Assembly: GCA_019614645.1 (NCBI GenBank)
Contig: JABWDB010000014.1
Location: 6,360,501-6,424,500, forward strand
Direction: 5' to 3'
Length of the DNA stretch: 64,000 bases
Origin: Stratiolaelaps scimitus
Taxonomy: Eukaryota; Arthropoda; Arachnida; Mesostigmata; Laelapidae
Under the pieces are notes generated by a model. That model was given only the letters and a program-made list of their open reading frames with translations. It was not told the DNA's origin and did not search any database. Shown here piece after piece: positions 1-13,479 of the stretch (positions are counted from its first letter, which is position 1; every line of letters begins with the position of its first letter). The translations under genes and the position numbers were made by a program.

Positions 1-2709
1 GGACTATATAACTGTTATGAGACACTGGTTGGTGTCCGTAGATAGCTATATTGAATGATGATATTTACACTAGCCGTAGAATTCTGCTGGCGTCCCTGCC
101 CCGTGAAAGACTCATGAGGGTGTTCCGATCCGCACTGTTGTTCAAGGAGGCCGGAACTGACAGAGATGATGTTGTTGAATGACTCGATTTGCGACGTATG
201 CTTTACAACATCATTGCTGTTTTGTCTACGCAGTACTTACTGTATGCCATGGTGGTGCGTACCAATGACGAAGCGAACTACTAATCAACTAACAACACAT
301 AATAATGACGTTATATAATTAACGCCGGCCAGGGGGTCATGGGAGCACACAGAACCCGAAACACTCACGAGGGGGAGCGACGTGCGCTAAGATAATTCAT
401 CAATTGAAGTAGTATCAAACGTGAAAATTCGATGGTGGGATCTCAAAAACAAACCCTTGTTTTTTAAGTCTTCTTCGCACACATGTATGGGTACACATGG
501 GCTATCCGGCCGGAAGTTTGGCCTTTTGTCGAACGTATCATGCATTAGGAATACATGGTACGTTAGACAATCTGTCAAATTAAAAAGTTTATTAATTCGA
601 TTGAGGAGGTTATAAATCTTGCATTGTATTGCATCCGTTCGAATTTCATGTGAACAGCTACAATTAGCACAGTATAATTATGGTTATTTAATATTGGCTA
701 CAATATCCCGACTCGGGCACAGGATGTGGTAAAGGCGATTCCGCTCCATATTGTACACTAACTGAGTCGTCTATTCAGCTCTATTATTATATGCTATATG
801 CATCTCGAAATGACAGATATTATTTGGCTGTACCCGTCTTCAGAATCTCTTTCATTCGACAGAGCGCCGTGTGGATTCCTAACAGAAATCAGCTGCATAG
901 ATCCCATAAGCCTGGCAATACGTCCCGGCAGCTATTACTATTTCTGCCTGGGTACAGTGCACAAAAAGTGTAGCATCCATAAAAACTGAAAGCAATCCAT
1001 TGAGACTAACAACCGTTCATAATCACGGTGAGCATTTTACCACCGTGTAATGCATTGTCAAGCGTCGCCTATTGGTCCTGTCAAGGTTCAAGCAGCTGGT
1101 GGGCAAGGGGTATATATTTTTGAAGTGTTCAGTTATTTCCCATGTGGTCAGCTCACAGCATGAATCGCTCCGAGGTGACGCTGATTTTTGTCAAGGTGAG
1201 CCCACCATCTTATATCATCTGCCCGGAATGGCCCCGGTTTGGAAGTCCCATTCTCTGATGCGCAGCTTTTGCTTATTATCTGAAGTGAATTTTGAGCTCA
1301 CATTTGTTTTATAAGAGATCATTCCTGCATCACCCGTGAGTGATGAATCTATCACCATCGTCTTCTGTGCTATGAACAGTAAAAATCCCTGCAATTTGCA
1401 ACAGTCGCCTTGCACGGGCTTCAAGCAGCTGCTTCTTAGAAGGAAGCGTGCACGAAATTTAATTTGAAGACAACGCCCAGAGAATTCAACGATCTCGCAG
1501 CGCAACTCAGCAGCCAATGAAGGAAACAGCACTGAATATATAGGTTAAGCTTTCGCGACCAGTTCGAATGATTCAGGATTGACTAGGTAGTTTATCGACG
1601 CAAACGTAGGGTTGGTTCATAGGCGATGCATGCCTCGGGTGCTCCATTTGTGGGCGGTTGTATACTTAAATCATGCGCAACGTTGTACCGCTTAAATACG
1701 TGCTATGGTATATACAATATATCAATAAATGGTTTGGGGTGAATGGTCTCATACGAGTAATCGCCACCCAGGAGTAACAAGGTGCGGGTTAGCCTGAATC
1801 TCGAACTTTTATGGATTCGTCAGCAGGATCCTAAACACGAGGTTGGTCATTTGAAGGTTTACCCATGTTGAGGTTCAATTAACGGTTGCAAATGCCGTTC
1901 TGTTGATCGTACTAATTGATCGTTTAAATTGCAGGCGCCCCCCAGGGCAGTTGAAGGCTATTTTTCGAAATCGATTACTCTCGGTGGGATTCAGGTGAAA
2001 CAGTAGTGTGTTATTAATCACCACATGTTTGCAATTAAACATTTACGAAAAATTGTCTCGAGCAAAAATTGGGCACCGAATTACTCAGAGTTCATAATTA
2101 CCGCGTAAGGTTCTAAGTTCGGACAAGTCAAGCACGATCACCGCCTATGATGGGACATACACTGATTATCTTTGTATTTCCAACAAGCATTGCTAACAAT
2201 AAATAACAATGCCAGATCAGTGTTAAATCTGGCAGCCACTTAGGTAAACGAGGGTGTTCCGTGGTTTTACCCTGAAACCTGTTCAAACCTATCTGAAAAG
2301 AATTGGCTTGATTTCACTTGTTTTCTAGAAGATCAGCCAATGTTGTTACTCGAAACACCGTTCTGTTTACGATCGTCCACTGCTGACAGCAGCAGAAGCC
2401 GTACAGAGCAGTCTGTTTCGTCTTCGCGGCGCCAGGCGTGTCCTGTCAACACGCGTATGAAGAGAACGCGACTCTCGATTAGGCTGCTTCAGCTAGTGCT
2501 GCCGCCGGATCGGCCAGCGTTGCCGATTTCGTATCTGGCCATTGTGGCAATCCCGATGGCGACGACGGAGCGGTCATATTACAGCGAGCGGTGCCAACTA
2601 ACCAAATCAACGGAAGACAGAGGCCTCAGTGGGTTCGGCCTGAATCATTGCCAACTCGAATTTCGCCTGCTCGCTCCACATGCAATTGTCGCGGAACCGA
2701 TTGAGCCAC

Positions 2710-2711
<2 letters not shown>

Positions 2712-2751
<40 letters not shown>

Positions 2752-2800
2752 ATTTGGAAAGTTAAACTTGTGTACGTATATATATATATATATATATATA
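2712..2800. repeat. Two (TA)n microsatellites
   Basis: Two near-perfect TA tracts, 2712-2747 and 2777-2800, are separated by about 30 bases of AT-rich sequence. They make the Tyr-Ile runs seen in overlapping open frames, which are therefore not evidence of protein. Confidence 0.95.
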
Positions 2801-3415
2801 GTGGATTCGTGGCATGTACATTAATATGCTCTCTTGTAGCTAGACGTCGTTTTTATATTATTATTAATTCATTCAGACAGGAAATATTAAACACCAACGA
2901 TCTGAACTCGCACTTCGCAGTCGACCTCAAAAACGAACGATAATTTGACACTACTGGCTATCATTATATCGTGCGACGTGAGCTCTTTTGTGATCAGGGT
3001 CCACCAGAGGCGATCAAAAATACACCACCATCTATCAACGGCACCGTGGCGGTTTACGGCTCGAAAATATATCCACTTGGCTTGATACCTTTACTAGGGG
3101 TGACGCGATTAGTTAAATTTGCGTATGTATTTGGAGGTGAAATGCATTTGTGGGCGATATCCATTATTGCGGCGCAACTGGCAACGTCGAGACCACCGAT
3201 AAATGCTGAACGTGCTTTTATGGTCTCAGCTAAAACACGGCAATTTTCCTACGGCGATTTTCACATTATGCTAGTCTATAATTCAGATGCATTAATTGAC
3301 ATAGGGGATACGCACTCCGTTGAACATCGCCATTAGTATAAGTGACCTTCGTCACGTCTGGATGAAGCTTCTTCGAGCCTGCCATTTCGGCCAAAGCACC
3401 GAGAAAGACATCTTC

Positions 3416-3449
<34 letters not shown>
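3416..3449. repeat. (TA)n(TG)n microsatellite
   Basis: A TA tract at 3416-3441 runs into a short TG tract. A further TA tract of about 19 bases lies at 3984-4002. Confidence 0.9.
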
Positions 3450-6400
3450 TAGGCTGTAATAGACGCGGAAGTCGGACGATCGTTCCGACACCGAAATATT
3501 CAATATTTGCTATAATCCTTATCGCTTTAACGACAGTTATGTAAGGCTCTCTCACAGGTAAGAAGATTCTATGTTTGAGAAATATATCTTTCGTCGTGCA
3601 GCTAACCAGCGCAACTCGTCTAGCTTTTTGAGATATTGGTCAACCGTCTCCAATCTCAGAGAAAACTTTCATTAAAATATGATCATAGTTTATGCGACTT
3701 ACGTGCGTTCAGAAAATTGCATCTTCACATAGTTCGATCCAAAAGTTGAGAATCCCTCCGCAATTTTATGGAGTCCGATGTGACTGTTCCGTTTGATTGG
3801 TAGTCACTTGCGAAAGTTTACAAACATTGTCATTTTGTTATGGCTAAGACGGTGCCGATCACCGCTTTCAGTACAGGTTGCGCATTTTTTAATATTCCGG
3901 ATTGAAGTTGATATTAATATCAACGATTTAGAGTGGATCGGAGCGAGATTTAAGCAACCGACCTCTGTGTTTCCCTCGGACAGATATATATATATATATA
4001 TAATGCATGGCCGCGTTCAACATCTGCACTCGTAAGAGTTCGTTTAGATTTATGCGCTAGCAACGAGTCATCAGGGTGTAATTATCCGTTCGCGTGTCCT
4101 CGATGCTTGCAAACGTAGGCGGGACGGCATAAGCCTACTCAAACATCGAGATTGCTGACCACTAGCTATGTTTGTGTGTGTGCGTGTGTGGCCTATTGAT
4201 TTTTCGAGTTTCGTTTGTCCGAGGTAGCGTGTGCATGACCTATGTCACTGGATTGTTGACTTAGTTGCCCAGATGAATTCTATAGAGCTCGGACAAATTG
4301 TTGAAACCCACGAGAAACACGACACGAGCGACTGTTTCAGATACAACGCAATATATTCTCGCTTACGGCAGGGTGTGATAAAAAAAAACGGAGACGCACA
4401 GTAGGCTGTGCTAAGGTGTACGTTGATATCATACCTAGGTATAAGTAGGCGCTTATTCCAATTAGGAAACGGGTGGGTTTACGGTTGAAGCAGATGTTGT
4501 TTCGTTGAGTGCAAACCAGTGTTATTCTAGTAGATCCACTCCTGCTCTGCTATAAGCCTATTTTTGACACCTCACCGGCTCCCGTTGTTCGCTAGTGTAT
4601 GGTTGCATATGTGTTCGCACTTAGCAGTTTATATTAGCGGTGATAATCGGGGCAATTTTCTCGTGACGTTCGTTACGGGTCCCTCACTTATTATAAGTTA
4701 CTTTTACATATTATACAATGGCATGTATCGTTCTTTTTTATTTTGCTTGTAGTCCTTCTCCCTGCCTCTCTCTGTTCTCTTTCGCGCGGGTTCTAGCTGA
4801 CTTTTGATGGCGTACAGTGACGTTGATTATGATGGTGACGTATTTGCCATGGTATAATGACGTTAGGGTCCGTCTCCTCTGTTTCAGTCTGCTATCCGCT
4901 TACCTTACCGAGTTTTTCATCTGTTTGGCTTTTCATGATATTCTGTATACGACATTAACGAGAATGGCGTATAAAGAATATTTTCATGGCAAGGAACAAC
5001 CTGTATCACTCACTTAAACGAAGCTGCATTTTAAGCAGCTTCACAACGTGAGTGTCGTACCTTGTGTAGAGCAATCATGATAATGATTATTATTATTTTT
5101 AATATCATTACTATTGCCATTATTAATGCTATTATTGATCTTCACTGCTATAAATGCCAGTGGAAGTACTCGGCTTAATCGCAGTCAAAATGCCATCACA
5201 CCATTAATCTGTTCGCAGTTGAAGCAATGAGGCTTTCGAAGTACAACGGCAAACTGTAGTTGTTTCGGCAGCGGGCACCGGCTTTCGTCCGACACTGCCT
5301 TGCTTGCCCCCTCCAATCCGCTGTATAGTTGTACGGTGTAACTCCACTAACGGAAGGAGCCGTCCACGCGGTGCTTTCGCGCGTGGTACAGGAAGACGTC
5401 AGCACCATTGCCGGCCCCATTAGGAGGTGCGGTGCTCGTGGGGTGGCAGCGCTGTGTCGCTGGCCGGTAAAGCTTACGGGCGGCCGCGCAGGACCCCACG
5501 AAGGACACGCTTCCGTTGTACGATATATGTATGATGGGTACTGCGCGTCGTTTGAACGTGCTCACCAAGGTAGAGGACCATCCATCTGGTGCGCTGATAC
5601 GTCTAGCGTGGTAGTGGCCTCCCGTCATGTGGGACCCATTAGGGACATAACTACTATTGATCGTCTAGACTACCCCCACACCCCCAGGCTGACGTTCACA
5701 GGGGGAATAGAGTCCACTCTATTTGCGCCACGTCAGGTGGATACAGCCTGAACACAGCCGGCTGCTCTGACACTATAGCCGTATTCACTCAGTGTGAGTG
5801 GTTCAATCACGAGTGGAACTTCGATATTAACGCTCGCGCAACGAATGAGGGATAACTCGGCCGATGACACTGGTGACCATCGAAAGTGACAATTACTGGT
5901 TGTGGCGGGGTAAACTTGTGAATGGCGTAATTTTTCGCGATATTGTCACCATACACGTTTTGGACTGTGCCCGAATGATTCGGATGTTCTCGTCGTGACG
6001 AGTTCATATCAATCTCTTTCCCGAATCTCGGTGAATTTTGAATTTGCTTTTTTTAAACAGAAACCCTTTAATTTCCATGGGGGATGGAGGGAAGTCACAG
6101 ACAATTCGTCACGGTATGACGACAGAAGTGACGCATTGCCACAATATATGGGGTATGAGCCTTCTTCAAACGATTGGGGACGGTGTTATGCTTTTTGTAC
6201 GTATACGTGCTGTTTGTAATAAGGCTGACGGAGACGACCAACATGACTAATGGATCTGAATTGCGACCGTCGTTCTTTGCCGAGCTTCTCCAAGACTTCA
6301 TTCTGCTATTCAATAGAGTCTATGATGGACTTGGGCACTTGTGAGTGCGCCGGAGGGTGGCACGCTTCGATTGGCTGGTGACAATTCGTTGTCCAGACAT

Positions 6401-6526
6401 ATTCATTGGTCTGATGGATGTATTGTACATTGTTTCTTTCCGTAAACATCCACTGGCCCCAGTTTTACCATGAGCCTGATTGTGCTTGCAAGGATAGCAG
6501 TTGTATATGACGAATTACGAAGTAGA

Positions 6527-6700
6527 GTCTCCAGTGGCCTGGCGGTGCATTCGTGTGCGCCTTCCAACCGGAGGAGTGCACACACGGGTTGGGTCGCCAC
6601 CATTGCCCATTTGCATTTAAACGGGAGTCCGCCTAACGAACGCAATGCAAAATAGCAATCCCGGGGACGTTCGATTTGGGCTGAGAGTCATCCTGAAAAT
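6527..6700 (+). mobile_element. tRNA-derived SINE, family 1, copy A (diverged)
   Basis: This segment aligns by eye along about 170 bases with two other places in the window (47847-48008 on plus and 58425-58575 on minus). Shared landmarks in order are GTGGCCTGG near 6534, a GTGCATTCGTG block, a GGAGGAG block, CACGGGTT, a TTTGCATTT block and GCAATGC followed by GGACGTT. The B box is damaged in this copy (GGGTTGGGTCG instead of GGTTCGATCC), so it should no longer be transcribed by RNA polymerase III. The 3' part contains no tRNA sequence and is probably the family's body or LINE-derived tail. Confidence 0.7.
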
Positions 6701-6969
6701 TACGAAATAAGAAGATCAATACTGTTCACATGTTTGCAGCATTCATTCCGAACTAGGTCCGGCTAGGCGGACTCAAGTTGATCTTATACAGGTACGAAAT
6801 ACAACGATTTTTTGTAGCAGAATATTGTAGCTGCCCCCACCTGAGGTTTACTCTCATTAACCTTTTTTTTCTTGTCATGAAAAACGTTATAACTAACCCG
6901 GTTTCCACGTGCCTTTTAAGTGGGAGGGAGCCCTCATTAACCCTGTCCTCGTCTATTCTAGTGAAATGT

Positions 6970-7181
6970 CCCCTGGATGGTGCAGTGGTGAGCGTCTTGG
7001 ACTGCTAGACTGGAGGGATGTGTGTGGGTTGGGTTCAAATCCTGTCAGACGCGGAGAATCTTTGGAGTTCTTTATCGTCTTTCTTTACCTAAAGATTCTT
7101 GCCAGGTACGAGTAAGGAAGAGAGTAAACAAAGGCGGCCCCGCCAGGTCTTCTCATAGTAATACCTAAAAGGTTAAGAGCT
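6970..7181 (+). mobile_element. SINE-like element, family 2, with intact pol III boxes
   Basis: The head reads like a tRNA: an A box TGGTGCAGTGG at 6978-6988 matches TRGYNNARNGG fully, and a B box GGTTCAAATCC at 7032-7042 matches GGTTCRANNCC fully. The 54-base spacing is longer than in most tRNAs without an intron, and no clean acceptor stem was found. This points to a SINE promoter rather than a working tRNA gene. The 3' part (7105-7181) recurs in the same orientation at 23322-23399 inside the Beclin gene, with GGCCCCGCCAGGTCTTCTC and GGTTAAGAGCT as anchors. That shows a dispersed family. Confidence 0.65.
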
Positions 7182-9580
7182 GAGGCCTGTCAGATAGGGC
7201 AGGAACAGCTGAGGGTCAGCTCGAAAAACAAGGTGTGTTCTAGTGAAATGACTACTTTCATTGCAGCCGACTTAACAAAGCGAACATTGCTTACAAAATT
7301 GCGATGACGATTGTTTTTTTGTGTAGCCATTTTTGCTCATTAGTAGCCTAGCGGATCTTGGCAGTCTGCCTGGTCAAATTTGGAAATTTCATTCTCATCT
7401 CATGCAGTTGGCCCAAACACGAACGTCACGATGTTTGTCACGCAACCCCTTCAATAATACTTTTTTTCTATCAGTTTGCCTATTGTTACCAATGCCGCAT
7501 GCGACGGCAAGGTCGCGTTTAGGGCGGGTCGCGTATATGTTTGTTTTCATGTCGACCTCAAGCCGCATTACGGAACAGAACTCCCGAGAAGGAACGGCTC
7601 AGTACAATCGCAGTTCAGAGGGATATCAAGGTAATGTTGAGATGATTTTCAACGATTCACGACTGTCTCCTCAACGAGTAGTCCTGCTTCCTGCGCAGGT
7701 TTGTAGTGTCTGTCACCTCAGAATGAGCCACAATGGATGTTCGGCAGCAAGATTGTCTACCGGGATAAAATGCATTGCCCTGTGTCGATGCGATCGTGCT
7801 GCATCTGATGGAGTGTTGACGTGATGCGTACTCATTCACGTGAATCTAGCACATTGTTTTAGACGTTATTCGGAGAACACAAAATACGTCAAGTTGGCTC
7901 CCCCGTTGCGTCCATAGCGCCTGTCCATCGAGCGTCAGTTAGCGTTTCGAGTGATGTGTGTCAATCTTCTATCGGATTCTAGGTCAGGGAAGTCGCCGTG
8001 GCGGTTGACTTCTTCATAGTAGCGTTATAGCTCGGAGGAGCGGCAGGGTCTCCTCGTTGCAATGGCCAGACGATGTTTGTGAGCTGGCTCCGTAAACTTT
8101 CCCATAATTCTCTACTAACCAAGAACCTGTTAGAGCTCCACCAGGTCGATTTTTCCAGTAAGCTATCTGGCCTCTGTGTAGTTGCTCGCTTATAGTATAT
8201 TACAAACTTCCTCTTTCAATATGTCTCTCTCGTTCACAATATATCCGATATATCGGCTATAATATATCATATATACAAGTATTTTATATAGATGACACGG
8301 GCACAAATCCAATACAGGTGTATAGTATCACCATCGTACTTCTACACCGCTATCAATATCCGCCACTCGAAAGCTAATATCCAGTTGCATAATAAATGTG
8401 CAATGCTTGTCCGAAGCGATATGATTTTATCGATATATCGAGGGAGGGGTGGCGCGGTGTACGCCGGGATCGGGGCGACGGATTTGGGCGGCATAACGAT
8501 CTCATCGGCGCCAAGGCAAAATGCAATGATCCAGTGAAGATGAAGTGTCTCAATTCATTACACGGACTATATAGAATGTTAATGGTTGAGACATTAATCG
8601 TGAAACAGTCGACTGCCAGGACAGACAGCTCCAGCAGTTACACAGTGGGTCCTCTTCAGCTTTGCGAGCGTACTTATCGAGTACTCGCTATGAGGTTCGT
8701 CGGCCAGGCAGAGGTCACGCCAACTGGGGTACATTGTCATGTGGCTTTTGGCGGCTCAGCGACAGGGCTAATGGGTTGAGCATCACTTTGTTAAACTCAG
8801 TCGTCCCTGGGTGCTCGACCATTGATTTACTAATTGTTAGGAGCTCTTGCCGTTGACTTGAGGTCATTCACATTCGCTTGTCTTGCTCATGCAGGTCTCC
8901 ACCATCTCCATTCCCTGCAACCGCAGCCTAACGATCGTTCATGTGTCCATATTTCCATTCACTTGAACGCTCGCCCACGCTCGCACGTCATATCTCGTCG
9001 CGTATATGCTGGCCTGTTGCGGCTGGGCTGTCTGCTGTAGGGCGCTGCGGTGTCCTTCGTACCTGACCAACCATCTCCGCTTACGTGCAGCATTCGTTCA
9101 GCTGAGGCGAGCTGCCTGTTGTCAGGCAGACGCCCGCTGCCTGTTTGACTGCAGCGGCGTTGTAGTTCAACGGAGATACAAACTGGGACTCCCGGCCCCA
9201 ACTTCGGCCTTGCGCGACCCTTCTTCCAGGACACCGTAGTGGCTGCGGGGTTTCGTTTATCGATCCTTGTCGTCGTCGTGGTCGCCGTCGTTGGGGGTCC
9301 GGGAGGCTGGCGTTGACGTGGCCTCAACAGGAGCGGTGGGCTCCCTATAGGTGGCTCTCTTTCTCCCTCTCAATTCCCTTGTCTCTCGCGAGAGAGAGCC
9401 CCTGAACCCCTTGCCTTACCCCAAACATACGAACACTCCCTTCCTCGTATCCCCTGGTAGGGTCCGACGAGACGGTGGACGCCGGCTGCTGCTGGGGCCG
9501 TCGTCGCCGAGGTCGTACAGGCAACAGATGTGCTGGACACAGACCTATATAGACAAACCTATGTTGCGTGCGAGAGACAG

Positions 9581-9612
<32 letters not shown>

Positions 9613-11472
9613 TGTGGAGGGAGATATGATAAAATAGTAGGTGAGTGGATCGGGGACCTTGGTCGCCCGCTAAGTGGAGGCTGTAGGTGGTGAATGACAA
9701 TCAACGCTCAATGACAATTCTTCGCTAGGTCGATTTCTCGCCGCAGACCCACGCCGCCGTGATCATCAGTGTAACGAATTTGACCTCGAAACTGAGCTGG
9801 ACAGATTTACCTCGTTGGCATTTGGCAACATCTAGCGACGTGTTGAATTTCCTGTTTTGCTTCGAGTGTGAGCGTCGATCGTTGTTGTGACTGCGGCCAT
9901 CAACACGCGACTGTCGACGATGATATAATGGAGTTTAACGAGCGAATGACGAAATGCTGGCCAGGAGTATCGTTATTATTATGATTATTATTGTTCATCG
10001 CGGGATCATCGGCACCGTGATACTGTCGTGACGAATATTCGTCGAGGATTGTTTGCGCTGCGTTTGCTTAATATTTGCGTTTTTTGGCCGAGTTTAGCCT
10101 TGTAACTCCAAGCGGTCGTCGTAACGTTGTACCTTGCTGCCTGCACGTGGCGTTCGTCTATTGTCGTTGTTTTTCTACGCGGTGATGGGTCGACATATGC
10201 AGCTGGCTGGGTAACACAAATGGATGCCCCAGCCAGCAAATGACATCGATGGCGATTCGTTGCGCTGAGCGTGCCCGACGTACATCATGGTCAACACGAT
10301 GGAGTAGGCTCCCCGCGCGCCGCAGTCTTCGGCGGATTCCGTGGCTGTTTATTCCGTTTGTTGATATCTGCCGCGACGTTGCCTGGGATCGTTCTGTACG
10401 TGTGATACAATATAAGATCGAAGATGTTAACAGCTATAGGGAACACCAGCAGCGTGAATTTCGAGGAGCAACAAATCGACAAACAGTCGATGTCGCCCGA
10501 ATCGCAATAGACATTACGCAATGCTACTGATTCCTGAAATTCAGCTGAACTCGTAATGCTACCAGACTATCGGTATTATTCGTGTGCGTAGGAACGAATT
10601 CATTCGGATGTTGTCTACTGGCAAATATGCCCCTCTGCACAGACACTCGCATGTTACGTTTGGTGGTGGTGGTGGTTACACTATACTATTATAACACCGC
10701 TCAAAGTGGGTGTGCCAGTGAAGTAAAGCTTGCACGTGCGTATCAAGTGTTGTAACAGCTACTCGGCTAACGTATACGGTAGGCAATTACTGATGATTTG
10801 TTGGTCATTGCTTTGTAATTTAATGCCTGTTTCAGCATTGATTGGCGGCGACGGCGGCCGCGGTTAGCAGGGCAAGGGCCTGCGATCACCTGTACGGTGA
10901 TCCCTGTAGGCGCTGTTATCCCTACAGCGTCTGCTGTCCGAGACTGTTGCCCGCAGAGTCCCATCTCCAGCAGAGCCGGAGCACGAGAGCCTTCTCCATA
11001 CAAACGCAAGAGGCGGTCGTCCATTCGCTGACACCTGCATCATTTGGACAAGGGCGACGCGCCTCAAGGAAATTCACCTCAGCGTTTCCCTAACGATCGA
11101 GCATAAGACGACCGCTGCCGATGGTTGCTAACTGTCGATACCGTAGTCTGACCTCCCAAACGGCACTCCCTCCGGGAAGACGGCCCTCCGAACGATTATC
11201 CCAGGATCGTTCCTCTGCGACACCCACCACCTGAACAAGCCGAATTCTCTTCGATACACGCCCCATCAACATCGCCGTCACTTCCAACATCATCTTGGCA
11301 TACGCCGGTAGGGCAGCTGCATCAGGAAGTTATCGTTGTCATCGTCGTCTGCCATTACCGTATCTTGGATCCTTGTTTTTTTTTTTGTTTCGTAACAACA
11401 ACAACCAATCACTCCACGTATGAGCATCCTGTGATTTGTTTAGGAGAAGGAAAAGAAGAATAATTCGTTACC
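7182..11472. other. Spacer upstream of the PAP phosphatase gene
   Basis: No exon could be supported. A 127-codon ATG open frame at 8396-8779 has no recognisable domain. A (GA)n tract lies at about 9585-9612, with CT/GA-rich flanks on both sides. Non-coding first exons or the promoter of the downstream gene may lie in the last kilobase: an AG acceptor-like site occurs just before 11441, 32 bases ahead of the start codon. I cannot confirm this. Confidence 0.4.
9585..9612. repeat. (GA)n microsatellite
   Basis: An almost uninterrupted run of AG dinucleotides, preceded by a less regular purine-rich stretch. Confidence 0.9.
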
Positions 11473-13353
11473 ATGGTTTGGATGAAGCAGTGCCGACCAG
11501 CCAATTTGTCAATTGTGCTTGGTCTCGCATTCGTGCTTGTCCTCGTGTACTACACACTCTACACAGAGATGAACGCGTCGAGAATCGAGAGAGTCAGCCT
11601 ACGACTCTTGCTGCGAACGTCGATCATCGCAGCGATTCGAGGTGGTACGTAAACTACTTTTTGCGACGAAACGCATCAGTGGACAAAAATATGACAACTC
11701 TGCATGGCTATACCGTACATCGACTATTCCACCGTTTGCAGCCTACATAATATCAAGTATCATCGAATCGTGATACTGCCGCTAGAGATTACCGCGATCG
11801 CATGTATGCAATATTGTACGACGAGTTTTGATATCATGACTAGTTTATCCACACTCAGATTGAGTATGGAGATGTCGTAGATTAGCGGAATATGAGCATG
11901 AGCGCAATTACGGCCTTCGTGCCACCTCGACTATATCCTACCCGCCCATGAGCTGCTATGAGAGCGGCATTACCTACAACATAGATTCGTACTAATTTTC
12001 CTTCTTCTTGTCCCTTCGCTCTCTATGTTTATCTCTTAATATACCGATTGGTATCGCCTTCCAGGAAACGAAGTGGTGAAAGTTCGACAGGAGACGATGA
12101 AGACGTGGAGTAAAGGGAAGAACCAATTCGGTCAGGACGATCCCCTGACCGACGGGGATCTGCGCAGCCATCGGGTGATGCTCAAGACATTGCTCGAAAC
12201 GTTTCCACATTTGAATGTGCTCTCCGAGGAGCACGACTCGAGTAAGCAGTCACACAGCAAGTCAGCATCGGTCCCCCTCGAGGAGGTGAACCTGCCGGAG
12301 TCGATCAGTCATTATACGGACGAGACAGTGCGGATGAGGGACACTTTCGTCTGGGTCGACCCATTAGACGCAACCCAGGAATACACCGAGGGCCTGACCT
12401 CGTTTGTGACGACAATGGTGTGTATAGCCGTCAAGGGACGTGCTCGGATCGGCGTCATACATCAGCCATTCCTTAATCGAACCGTCTGGGCCTGGGTGGG
12501 CCAAGGCCCTTCGAAAAGCCTTCGGGGAGTTAATCCCAGTGAGGATGTGGAATCGCCATCGAAGGCAGGCGACCAGGACGATAGCACCGTCCGCATAGTG
12601 GTGTCGCGATCGCACGCGGGAAAAGTCGAACCATTTGCCAAAGAGAATCTCAGCGGGGATATTCGCATTACGTCGGCAGGCGGTGCCGGCTATAAAGCAT
12701 TGCAGGTTTGTAGCGTTTTCGCATATCGATGAAACGAACCTTTGTACTGTGAGAAATTTTTAAGAATAAAATCATAGTTTTCCTCATGTGACAGAGAGGA
12801 GAGCATAATTATATTCGACCAATTGTCGACAGCTGGGGACTTTTAATTATAGGAACATATCTAGTAGAGCGCAAGAAGATTTCTGGGGGTGCCTGCCTAT
12901 TGGTGAGTAGAGGAGTTCAATGCGAATATGTAACTTGTAACTGGAGGAGTTCGTCCATCCCATCGCGCACAAACACCGTTTCGTCTATTTCACAATTTAA
13001 CAGAAAACCAATCAGCAACGCTCTGTCCAACTCCTCAGCATGTGGTCGAAACCATTTCTCATACTATATAATACATCCTCGGATCCTTTAATTAGGTGTC
13101 ATTTTATCTGTATGTGTTTTAGGTTGCCGAGGGAAAGGAGGACCTGTACGTACATGCTACACTCATAAAAAAATGGGACATCTGTGCGGGCGCCGCCCTA
13201 CTCGAGACGCTAGGTGGCCAATTGGTGACCCTAAAAGGGGACACTATCGACTTTGGCCAACGACAGGAGGAGGTGAACCGGGACGGGGTCATAGCGTTCG
13301 TCAAGGACAAGAACGATTTTCTACGCCTTACGAGAGCTGCCCTACCGAACTGA
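11473..13353 (+). CDS. Bpnt2: Golgi-type 3'-phosphoadenosine 5'-phosphate phosphatase (BPNT2/IMPAD1 family), 3 exons
   Basis: Exons 11473-11644, 12065-12705 and 13123-13353 join to a 347-residue protein; human BPNT2 has about 359. Donors are GTACGT and GTTTGT, acceptors TTCCAG and TTTTAG, and the phases fit (1, then 0). The start sits in a good context (ACCATGG). An N-terminal hydrophobic segment at about residues 9-27 fits the family's signal anchor. The inositol-monophosphatase fold motifs are all present: EEH at 112-114, DPLDAT at 156-161 and WDICAG at 289-294, giving the metal-binding acidic residues. The family hydrolyses PAP, the by-product of sulfation, to AMP in the Golgi lumen, and so supports glycosaminoglycan sulfation. 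Localisation and substrate are inferred from the anchor plus family similarity. The cytosolic relative BPNT1 lacks such an anchor. Gene identity is secure. Untranslated exons are unknown. Confidence 0.92.
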
Positions 13354-13388
13354 GAAGCTGTGACTACTTAGGATACAATAGAGAGATT

Positions 13389-13391
<3 letters not shown>

Positions 13392-13479
<88 letters not shown>
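13392..13479. repeat. Compound (TA)n(GA)n microsatellite
   Basis: About 61 bases of perfect TA repeat run into about 27 bases of GA repeat, starting 38 bases after the stop codon of the PAP phosphatase gene. If the gene's 3' UTR extends this far, the tract is transcribed. Confidence 0.97.

Larger units (their letters stand above)
1..6526. other. Spacer without a recognised gene
   Basis: I see no coding exon I can support in this stretch. Open frames are short or lack an ATG, and none shows a family motif. The clearest structure is (TA)n microsatellites near 2.7, 3.4 and 4.0 kb. A GC-rich island at about 5200-5760 carries overlapping open frames on both strands (up to 140 codons on plus), but they start at TTG and have no recognisable domain. 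Confidence 0.5.

Noticed and set aside
5329..5751. 140-codon plus-strand frame in a GC-rich island
   Set aside because: It has no ATG at its start, competes with an overlapping minus frame and shows no recognisable motif.
6970..7050. Functional tRNA gene
   Set aside because: A and B boxes are perfect, but box spacing is long, no acceptor stem closes, and the 3' part belongs to a dispersed repeat.
7333..7824. 163-codon plus-strand frame
   Set aside because: Starts at TTG, has no domain, and its length is within chance for a 64-kb six-frame search.
8396..8779. 127-codon ATG frame
   Set aside because: No family resemblance, no splice or poly(A) context, and an overlapping frame is also open.
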